A DNA stretch of 64,000 bases from Cognataquiflexum gelatinilyticum. GTDB lineage: Bacteria; Bacteroidota; Bacteroidia; Cytophagales; Cyclobacteriaceae. Positions 56,885 through 64,000 of the stretch are shown here, piece by piece; within the stretch, counting starts at the first letter, position 1, and every line of letters starts with the position of its first letter. Both the position numbers and the translations under genes were made by a program. The notes under the pieces are model-generated. The model searched no databases. It was not told where the DNA came from and saw only the letters and a program-made list of their open reading frames with translations. The stretch spans positions 310,001 through 374,000 of the forward strand of contig NZ_JANAEZ010000003.1 in NCBI RefSeq assembly GCF_024813435.1, in the 5' to 3' direction.

Positions 56885-59800
56885 TTCAGTAAGAGGAAGA
56901 CCTCCGTTTGCGTTTCTACCCGTCCATCTACGGTTTCAAATTTGAGCCTGTACACATAATTTCCCGGCATGGCATAATCTCCACCGACTTTCCCATCCCA
57001 TCCCTGTGAATTGATATCCTCGGTGTAGAAAATGGTTTCTCCCCATTTGTTCAGGATCCAAAATTCCATTTTGGTGATATTGATAAATTTGGGAAAGAAA
57101 TAGTCATTGATCCCATCTGCATTGGGAGAGAATACATTAGGGACCACCAAAAAGAAATCCGTTATCTCGATTTCTTTTTTAACTTCCAGGATACACCCGT
57201 TTTCATCTATAGCTTGGAGGGTGACGGTATATTTTCCTGGCTTTTGGTATGTATGTGTTGGGCTGATTTCGGAGCTACTGTTTCCGTCACCAAAATCCCA
57301 GAAGTAGGAGATGATATTTCCTACAGATTTATTTTGGAAAGTGATTGGGATACCGACTAGGAATGATCCGTTTTGGTCAATCCCGGTGGATTGGATGCTG
57401 GCATCGATGACTACGTCTGTGTTTTCCACTTCAAATGACTCATTGAAAGAGCATCCTACCGCGTCAGTGATGGAAAGCAGGTATAGACCCGGTTGTCTTG
57501 TAGACATTTTCAATCCATCATCCTCTACTGATCCGTTTGACCATTGTATGGAATAAGGAGGTACTCCACCTGTTATTGAGATGTTGAATTCTTCTGTTAT
57601 GGCTCTTGGTTCACAGACTATTTTGGTATTTCTGACAGTGACCACTTCTATTGGAGCAGGCCTTTTGATCTGGAACTGACCTTCGGTGATGCATCCATTC
57701 GCATCGGTTACCTCAAGAGAATAAGGTCCTGAGGAAAGATTGATGAGGTTTTGCTGGGTACTTCCGTTACTCCATTTGAAAGTGAATGGCGGGGTTCCGC
57801 CGGCTACATTGACCAAAATATTTCCGCTCTGAGGATTGTCGCAGGAAAGTGCATCAGTCACGACAGATTCTAGGACCAATGGATCCGGCTGGATAATCGT
57901 AAATTCCCTTCTTACAGGACAGGTACCGAATTTGGTGACAGTCACCCCGTAGTTGCCCGGACCTAAGTTGAAAATCCCAGGAAGTTCCTGTCCGTTGTCC
58001 CATCTTATATTGACGCCTTCATTACCGCCTTCGATATTCAATTCAATAGCCCCGTTTTGCTCGCCGAAACAGGTGATTTGGGTTACCTCTGAACTCACTT
58101 TGAATAAGGGTGCATCTACTATATTGACAGATTCGGAGACGATACAACCTGCTTGATCCTCCACAGTGACGGTGTAAGTCCCCGGACCTACATTTTCGAA
58201 GGAAGTTGCATTCGAACCAAAATCCCAATCTATCTGATAGGGTGCTACACCGCCGATAATGTTCAGGTCTATTTTGCCATCATTGGCTTCGTAGCAAGAG
58301 ATGTCTTCCTTGTTTACCTGAATCTGAAGCTTGACTTCCGGTTCGGCGATGAGAATCGGACCTGTTGAGACACTGCAATTGTTGTTGTCGACCAAAGTCA
58401 GTTCATACGTACCTGCCTGCAGGTTTTCAATAATTGGACTGTCTGCTTCAAAAATCTGACCGTCTTTGGTCCAATTGAATTGGTATCCTTCAGGTTCTAC
58501 TCCTCCTGAAACCGCTACCTCAATCCTTCCAGTATTGTCTCCTGTACAGAATACATCGGTTTTCTCAACAAAAGTTGCTAACAATGCTTCTGGTTCCGTG
58601 AGGGTATAACTCTTGGCGATATTGCAGCCAAATTCATCTTCGATCAATAGTTCGTATTGGCCGGGGGCTAAATTTTCTATTGTCTGGTTCCCTGAAGTAT
58701 AGCCATTGGGTCCGGTCCAAGTGAAGATGAAATTCCCGTTTCCTCCTGAGGGTATGACTGATACCCTGCCATCATTCGCTCCAAAGCAGCTGATTTCAAA
58801 TCCTGAAAAATCTGAAACTTGCTCTGTGAGGCTGATGGATGGATTGACAGTGATTTTATAGATTTGCGGAATTCCGGAGCAGGAATTTTGAACTCCGGTA
58901 AAGGCACTGACCTGATATTCCACTGTGAGCGGGTTAGGACTTGGGTTGATCAGATTTTGGACTGGAATGGTGTTTCCTTGGCCGGACAAGACTACACCTT
59001 CAACACCATTTGGGGAAGCAGTCCAAGTGAATGTTGCCGAAGGAACGGGACTGGAGATCAAAACTTCGCTACTTGAGGTACCTGTACAAAGGACCTGGTC
59101 ACCAATTGAAAAATTGATACCCGGAGAAGGAAGTAGTGTAACAATCAGTGAAAACGGTTTTCCCGGACAAGATCCCAGAAAAGGTGTGACTTGATAGAGA
59201 AGATTTCTTGCCTCATTGGTATTGTTGGAAAGGGTATTTTGAATAGAGGAACTAGGTTGGGTGGAAGGCGCTGCACCGAAAACACCCGGAATTTGGTTTA
59301 CCGTCCAAGTGAATAAAGAACCTGGGATCAAATTTTCTGGAGTAAAGTCCAAATTGGATCCGCTGCATATTTCCAAGCTATCATCGATGTATACAGGCTC
59401 CGGATTGACAGTAATCTTGTAGGTTCCTACCACTTCTTCACAAGCTCCTAAGTCCTCTGCTACGATTTTGGCAAGAAAAATGACATCGATAGGGGCGTTT
59501 GTGATATTGGTCAAAAGTTGGGAAGGAATCACGTTTATCCCGCTTGCTATTACCCCGCCAACGCCATTGCTTTGGGCGGTCCATTCTATATCATATCCTG
59601 TAGGGTCAGAAATCAGGTTGACCGCTGAGGTACTTTCCCCTGAACATATTTCTTGGTCAGGAATAGAGAATTTTACTGTAGGGGCAGGAATGACTGCGAC
59701 CAAAACCTCATCAAACTCCAAACAGCCCGTGTCTGTGTTTCTGATTTGGACGATATACTTTGTGGTTTGATCAGGTTGGATTGTTGGGCTTTTTGTGTTG

Positions 59801-61830
59801 GCATTTTCGATAGGGCTTACAGGATCTGAACTCCAGGAATAAGTATAATTCCCTTCAGGAGAGGCAATGGCATCCAATGTCAGGATTTCCCCTTTGCAGA
59901 TACTTTTATCTTCCCCTGCATCTACAACAGGTAGCGGATTGAGCTCAAACTGAATGGATTCCTGAACTGTTCCGCAGGAATTGGTAACTTCCAAGGTGAT
60001 ATTTTTTATGCCGGGAGTGCTAAATGTAATTGATCCTGGATCAAGGGTATTTGCAGTTGCCGGTGTTCCTCCCTCAAATGTCCATTTATAAACTGTCGAT
60101 TCTGAACCGCAAGAGCTGACATTTGCTAGGGGGTTGAGAACTAGTTCCCCACAGGCATCAGGGATATTTTCAATTGCAACCAATGGTGGAGCAAAAACAG
60201 TTACTGTTTTCAAATCGGAAAAAACACCACAAGGAGTATTTAGAGTTTGTGTGATCAGGTAATTTCCTGGACTTGTAAATTCAAATACAGGGTTGATGGA
60301 GTTGGGACCGGTTCCTTCTAAAAATGACCATGTGTCAGAAGTACTGCATTCATTTCCTTGGATGGAAACGGACCAAGTCAAGAAATTCTCAGGTGCCGCA
60401 CAGGTCTCGAGGATATTTGAGTTATTGGTAGTCCTCACCACGACTGGTCCACAACCTTCAAGTATATCCACTTCAAATGCAGGGATAGGTTCGGGGATGA
60501 TACATACTGTTTCGGTGATTTCCTCTATGCCACACCTGTTGCCTGAAATAAGTTTGATTGTGTAGACTCCCGGTTCGGTAAATCTTGGAGTCAAGACCAT
60601 TGATCCATTAATCCAGGAATTAGGGATATTTGGATTTGTAAGGGTTCCCAAGGTATTTCCCGGACTCAATTCCCAACCTGTGGTGGGGCTTATTTCCCAG
60701 ACAAACTTACCAATGTTGGTACATTGGCCACTGTTGTTTGCTTCATTTCCATAAAGAGTCTGGTTTTCAATTTCAAAAAAAGTATTTACACAATAAACAT
60801 CCTCTTCAATTCCAATGATGGGTTCAGGTTTTTCGGTGACATAAATGGGTACGACTTGGGCAGAAGATTTTGAACAGGGATTTTCTGCCAAAATGGTGGC
60901 TGAAAATGAATTTGGGAATCCTTGCCCACCAGATTTTCCGCAGGAAGTTTCTGTAAAAATATGACTTACAGAAGGAGGGGGAGGGTGGTTGAAAACCTGT
61001 GGTTCTGATCCGTCGGAGAAAGTGACAGTATAAACCGTTCCGGAAGGATTATTTTCTGTGCCTGTAATCGGGAATGTCAGTGCTTCTCCTGAACATATAT
61101 TTGTATTGCCGGGATTACCAAATCCAACAGCAGGATTAGATCCTATGAAAACACCGATTCTTTTTGTGATGGAGCAGCCATTCCCGCCAACTACAGTATA
61201 GTCAAGGTAAAATACCCCTATGGGATAAGCATGTGATACCTCTTCCCAATTTTCTGCGACAAAAGGTTCGGTTCCGTCCCCCCATTCTATGGTGTAGGAA
61301 ACATTGGTTTCTTTGGTGGAGGAGTTATTAAAAAAAGTGAAGGCCGACTGTTCATTGTCACAGACGATAAAAAACGGAAGGTTGTCAAAATCAGAATCAA
61401 AACGGTCACTGATTACAGTCGTTGAAGGAATCTGATTAACTGTGATGGTTTCAGTTTTGGTATTTGTGACCCCCAATGAATCCGTTACGGTCAATTCGAC
61501 TACGTAAGATTGCGTGCCATTCCCAATGGCATTATCAAAAATATATTCAGGAGATTCAAGGGTAGAACTTTGTCCATCCCCAAATTCCCAAAGGTAGGTT
61601 AATTGGGAACCTGTAGAGAGGTTGGTGAAAACCACAGGCGAGGAACCGCAAAGATCGTTTTGGACAAAAGAAAAATCAGCCACAGGCGCTTCAAGTATGC
61701 TGTTGCTTGTGGAGGTTTTTGGATATATAAAATCTAATCTGCCCGAAAGTACAAACATGGCACTTACTCCACCTACCAAAAAAAACAAGGCTAGATAAAA
61801 TGTTGCGAGGAGCTTTCTAATAGGATTCAT
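56881..61830 (-). CDS. SprB-like adhesin with type B T9SS tail
   Basis: A 1649-residue surface protein with an N-terminal membrane-like signal (about 10-30) and a PKD domain (VFTNLSTGSQLTYLWEFGDG). A long Ig-like beta-rich part follows, with many Pro/Gly/Cys turns, then six SprB-type repeats in about 1090-1490 (pattern DISC[FY]GxxDGxI...GG...W.NG...L.PG.Y...V.D..GC). A second PKD domain (ISYFWDFGDGNSS) and a CHU_C-type sorting domain (NVFSPNADGINDYFFP) end it. Such proteins promote gliding, adhesion or biofilm. It is coupled to PorP/SprF. GC and codon use resemble the neighbours. Confidence 0.95.
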   Translation of the reverse strand: MNPIRKLLATFYLALFFLVGGVSAMFVLSGRLDFIYPKTSTSNSILEAPVADFSFVQNDLCGSSPVVFTNLSTGSQLTYLWEFGDGQSSTLESPEYIFDNAIGNGTQSYVVELTVTDSLGVTNTKTETITVNQIPSTTVISDRFDSDFDNLPFFIVCDNEQSAFTFFNNSSTKETNVSYTIEWGDGTEPFVAENWEEVSHAYPIGVFYLDYTVVGGNGCSITKRIGVFIGSNPAVGFGNPGNTNICSGEALTFPITGTENNPSGTVYTVTFSDGSEPQVFNHPPPPSVSHIFTETSCGKSGGQGFPNSFSATILAENPCSKSSAQVVPIYVTEKPEPIIGIEEDVYCVNTFFEIENQTLYGNEANNSGQCTNIGKFVWEISPTTGWELSPGNTLGTLTNPNIPNSWINGSMVLTPRFTEPGVYTIKLISGNRCGIEEITETVCIIPEPIPAFEVDILEGCGPVVVRTTNNSNILETCAAPENFLTWSVSIQGNECSTSDTWSFLEGTGPNSINPVFEFTSPGNYLITQTLNTPCGVFSDLKTVTVFAPPLVAIENIPDACGELVLNPLANVSSCGSESTVYKWTFEGGTPATANTLDPGSITFSTPGIKNITLEVTNSCGTVQESIQFELNPLPVVDAGEDKSICKGEILTLDAIASPEGNYTYSWSSDPVSPIENANTKSPTIQPDQTTKYIVQIRNTDTGCLEFDEVLVAVIPAPTVKFSIPDQEICSGESTSAVNLISDPTGYDIEWTAQSNGVGGVIASGINVIPSQLLTNITNAPIDVIFLAKIVAEDLGACEEVVGTYKITVNPEPVYIDDSLEICSGSNLDFTPENLIPGSLFTWTVNQIPGVFGAAPSTQPSSSIQNTLSNNTNEARNLLYQVTPFLGSCPGKPFSLIVTLLPSPGINFSIGDQVLCTGTSSSEVLISSPVPSATFTWTASPNGVEGVVLSGQGNTIPVQNLINPSPNPLTVEYQVSAFTGVQNSCSGIPQIYKITVNPSISLTEQVSDFSGFEISCFGANDGRVSVIPSGGNGNFIFTWTGPNGYTSGNQTIENLAPGQYELLIEDEFGCNIAKSYTLTEPEALLATFVEKTDVFCTGDNTGRIEVAVSGGVEPEGYQFNWTKDGQIFEADSPIIENLQAGTYELTLVDNNNCSVSTGPILIAEPEVKLQIQVNKEDISCYEANDGKIDLNIIGGVAPYQIDWDFGSNATSFENVGPGTYTVTVEDQAGCIVSESVNIVDAPLFKVSSEVTQITCFGEQNGAIELNIEGGNEGVNIRWDNGQELPGIFNLGPGNYGVTVTKFGTCPVRREFTIIQPDPLVLESVVTDALSCDNPQSGNILVNVAGGTPPFTFKWSNGSTQQNLINLSSGPYSLEVTDANGCITEGQFQIKRPAPIEVVTVRNTKIVCEPRAITEEFNISITGGVPPYSIQWSNGSVEDDGLKMSTRQPGLYLLSITDAVGCSFNESFEVENTDVVIDASIQSTGIDQNGSFLVGIPITFQNKSVGNIISYFWDFGDGNSSSEISPTHTYQKPGKYTVTLQAIDENGCILEVKKEIEITDFFLVVPNVFSPNADGINDYFFPKFINITKMEFWILNKWGETIFYTEDINSQGWDGKVGGDYAMPGNYVYRLKFETVDGRVETQTEVFLLLK

Positions 61831-61997
61831 TTATCTAGCAATAAATAAAAATGTAATACGTATACAAACTATTGCCGAATATAATCAAACTATCTTAAAA
61901 AATATATCCAAAAATTTAAAATCAACCCAAAATCAGTTGAATTGATTTTTAACAAATGACCCTTATGGAATTCCTATGGCTAAATTTTTAACCAAGG

Positions 61998-62804
61998 CTA
62001 TAAAAACGAAGTGTCATTGGAGGCTTCTTTGGTCATGACTTCAGCAACTTCTTTCCCCAAATACCGATCAATCAAATAATGTCCCAAATAGAGTAGGGGA
62101 GTAAGCAGGATGGCTACACTGAATTTATAGACATAATTGATGATGGCGACTGAGGCCACTTGTGCCCAACTCCAGTTTCCAAAAACATAAAAAGCAATTC
62201 CCAAGACGACAAAAGAGTCGATCAGCTGAGACACTAGCGTAGATCCGGTGGCCCTGAGCCAAATCATTTTTGAACCGGTGATTTTTCTCAGTTTCTGGAA
62301 AACATACACATCAATCAACTGCCCCAACAAAAATGCAGTCAGTGAGCCCAAAATAATTCCCAAGCCTTGTCTGAAAATCATGTTGAATGCATTGTTGATG
62401 TTGAAAGCATTGCCATCTGCATCCGGGGTGTTTACCTCAAGCCAAAAGGCTGCAGGAGGGAGAACGGTTACTACTGAAATGACCAAGAAAATGTAAGCAA
62501 TGAAAAATGCAGTGATAAAGCTGATTTTTCTGACCCCTTTCTTTCCAAAATATTCATTGATAATGTCGGAAGTGATAAATACGACCGGCCATATCACCGC
62601 TCCCGCAGTCAGGTTGAAGTCAAGGATATAATCCCCAAAGATTTTCCAACCTACAGGCTCAATTCCCAATGTCTGCTCTCCTGAGAATATTTTGACACCG
62701 ATTATTTCTGCTAAAATTGCATTGGTGAGGAAAAGACCGCTAAGGATGATGAATAAGTTTGTTTTCTTGGATTGAAAAGACTTTTGTTCGGTTATACTTC
62801 CCAT
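61998..62804 (-). CDS. Queuosine precursor transporter (YhhQ/VUT)
   Basis: A 268-residue inner-membrane protein with about six helices of the VUT/ECF-like family (YhhQ, PF02592). Family signs: FLTNAILAEIIGVKIF, GAVIWPVVFITSDIINEYFGKKGVR, RATGSTLVSQLIDSFVVLGIAF and the late YVYKFSVAILLTP. YhhQ in E. coli takes up 7-cyano/aminomethyl-7-deazaguanine for queuosine in tRNA, so a salvage role is likely. It is transcribed after rnz with a 33-base gap, both tRNA-related. Confidence 0.93.
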   Translation of the reverse strand: MGSITEQKSFQSKKTNLFIILSGLFLTNAILAEIIGVKIFSGEQTLGIEPVGWKIFGDYILDFNLTAGAVIWPVVFITSDIINEYFGKKGVRKISFITAFFIAYIFLVISVVTVLPPAAFWLEVNTPDADGNAFNINNAFNMIFRQGLGIILGSLTAFLLGQLIDVYVFQKLRKITGSKMIWLRATGSTLVSQLIDSFVVLGIAFYVFGNWSWAQVASVAIINYVYKFSVAILLTPLLYLGHYLIDRYLGKEVAEVMTKEASNDTSFL

Positions 62805-62837
62805 AAAGTTGTGGTGATTTTTCAGTTGGGATTAGGG

Positions 62838-63752
62838 TCAGATTGAATAAGTTATTCCTTCTTCACTAAGAAAACTATTTTCAAAAACTTCTTTGGCCTG
62901 ATTCAGGATTGGGATGAGGTCCTTGTACCTCGAGGAGTAATGTCCCAGAAGCAATTTATCAACCTCTGCTTCCTTTGCAATGTTGGCTGCTTGCCTTGAT
63001 GTACTATGAAATGTTGTGCCTGCCCTTTCTTTCTCATCATCACCGAAGGTAGCTTCGTGGTACAATAAATCGACACCTTTGATATACCCTACCAAACTCA
63101 GATCAAAGATGGTATCAGAACAATAGCCATATTTTTTAGATTGTTTTGGAGGATAAGTATATTCCTCTACACTGTATTTGACTTTGCCGTCGGAGTCTAA
63201 AACATCATTTCCTTCACGTAATGAGACAATGGCTTCGACAGGCATTTTGGTTTTTATCAATTTTTCTTTGATCATGTTTCGAAGTCCGGGTTTTTCTTCA
63301 ATCAAAAATCCGGTACAGGGAATTCTGTGTTGTAAAGGAAAGGTGAAAACCCTGAACATGGGTTCTTCCAGGATCAAGTTTTTTCCTTCAGCCTGAGTTG
63401 GAACAAAACGTAGGGGAAAACTCAATTTGGTATTGGTATGCTTAAGTTGGGTGGTGATGATCTCATCCAGTCCACTCGGACCAAAGATGGTCAATAGTCT
63501 TTCCCTTTTCACTAGATGGAAGCTTGAAATCAGTCCCATCAGGCCATAAAAATGATCACCGTGGAGGTGGGAAATCAGTATGAAGTCTATCCTTCCAAAT
63601 TTGAGCCTGAATTTCCGGAGCTGGATTTGGGTTCCTTCACCACAGTCGATCAATAAAAAAGAATTGCCCACGGATACCAGTTGAGATGTCTGGTTTCTTC
63701 CGTGGGCAGGAATGGCGGAATTGGATCCGAGGATGGTGACTTCAAATTCCAA
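62838..63752 (-). CDS. rnz: Ribonuclease Z
   Basis: A 304-residue metallo-beta-lactamase nuclease that removes tRNA 3' trailers. Visible are FLLIDCGEGTQIQLRKF, the zinc motif SHLHGDHFYG, the later GYCSDTIFDLSLV and YHEATF segments, and FHSTSRQAANIAKEA. All ligand positions seem present. It starts at a TTG (63752), two bases after the STAS gene's stop, with no better ATG in the conserved opening EFEVTILGSNSAIP. The next gene encodes a queuosine-precursor transporter. Confidence 0.95.
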   Translation of the reverse strand: MEFEVTILGSNSAIPAHGRNQTSQLVSVGNSFLLIDCGEGTQIQLRKFRLKFGRIDFILISHLHGDHFYGLMGLISSFHLVKRERLLTIFGPSGLDEIITTQLKHTNTKLSFPLRFVPTQAEGKNLILEEPMFRVFTFPLQHRIPCTGFLIEEKPGLRNMIKEKLIKTKMPVEAIVSLREGNDVLDSDGKVKYSVEEYTYPPKQSKKYGYCSDTIFDLSLVGYIKGVDLLYHEATFGDDEKERAGTTFHSTSRQAANIAKEAEVDKLLLGHYSSRYKDLIPILNQAKEVFENSFLSEEGITYSI

Positions 63753-63754
63753 AA

Positions 63755-64000
63755 TTAATCTTCCTCTTCTTCTTGTTCTTTACCTTCAATTTCATGGATA
63801 AAGATAGCTTCGGCAGCTTCTTCAATGGTGTCCACAATGATAAAAACCTTATCGAGCATGGAAAGTTTAATTAATTTCATGACATGGTCTTGGGGAGAAG
63901 CAATGATGAAAATTCCACCATTGCGGCCAAATTCCCTGTTGCCTACCAAAAGAGCACTCAATCCGCTTGAATCAGCGTATTTCACATTACTCATATCAAT
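63755..64000 (-). CDS. STAS-domain protein, 5' part outside the window
   Basis: Partial. The visible C-terminal part (about 80 residues) shows the STAS core MSNVKYADSSGLSALLVGN with its Asp-Ser-Ser-Gly loop, GGIFIIASPQDHVMKLIKLS and an acidic tail ending EEEED. STAS proteins are anti-anti-sigma factors or related regulators; the Ser in DSSG is the usual phosphorylation site. The reading frame runs unbroken past the window edge, so the true start is not here; the ATG at 63994 lies in the middle of the domain. Confidence 0.82.
   Translation of the reverse strand: MDMSNVKYADSSGLSALLVGNREFGRNGGIFIIASPQDHVMKLIKLSMLDKVFIIVDTIEEAAEAIFIHEIEGKEQEEEED

Overview
The window looks like chromosomal DNA of a Bacteroidota member, most likely the Cytophagales and probably Cyclobacteriaceae (Algoriphagus, Cecembia or relatives). 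Three cell-surface proteins carry type IX secretion sorting tails, one of them next to a PorP/SprF partner. Candidate promoters follow the Bacteroidota -7 box TAnnTTTG rather than the E. coli type. The housekeeping genes (alaS, gatB, gyrA, hemF, ribE, rpe, rnz, pcm) are intact. I see no rRNA or tRNA gene, CRISPR array, integrase, transposase or phage gene. The taxon is inferred from gene families, not from a marker search.

Layout. 0-5 kb: a nested tandem repeat array, then a two-gene polysaccharide export operon (Wza-like lipoprotein, Wzc-like kinase) with no glycosyltransferases after it. 4.7-5.7 kb: three small minus-strand genes. 6-8.2 kb: an ECF sigma factor operon with a one-TM partner and a secreted protein, then an esterase at 8.3 kb and a REP-like repeat patch at 9.55-9.82 kb. 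9.9-13.1 kb: seven small minus-strand genes (DUF1801, NTF2-like, AHSA1, VOC and others), divergent from a GlxA-type AraC regulator. 14-20.7 kb: a M23 peptidase, alaS, gatB and a TlpA-like lipoprotein. 20.9-25.3 kb: a tight four-gene operon of exported proteins ending in an 817-residue leucine-rich repeat protein. 25.4-31.7 kb: mainly minus-strand metabolic and unknown genes, including a kinase-fold protein and a TrpF-like protein that has lost its catalytic Cys.

31.7-46 kb: a T9SS subtilisin, rpe, gyrA, a TPR protein, a PagL-like lipid A deacylase, and a PIG-L deacetylase, 33-residue membrane peptide and sodium symporter joined by ATGA overlaps. 46-50 kb: DUF4136, DUF2200, AI-2E-type permease and MscS channel genes. 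50.4-53.3 kb: an AAA ATPase, a tandem zinc-finger miniprotein, a DnaQ-like exonuclease and a WYL regulator, all on the plus strand, which look like an accessory nucleic-acid module. 53.4-61.8 kb: T9SS cargo, with an M64 peptidase plus lipoprotein and a 1649-residue SprB-like adhesin translationally coupled to PorP/SprF. 62-64 kb: a queuosine-precursor transporter, RNase Z and a STAS protein cut by the window edge.

The best candidates for undescribed biology are the exported LRR operon (20.9-25.3 kb), whose proteins appear to share a domain and whose last protein is built from three W-W-headed LRR modules, and the ATPase/zinc-finger/exonuclease/WYL module (50.4-53.3 kb). All function calls come from reading motifs by eye; no database search was run.
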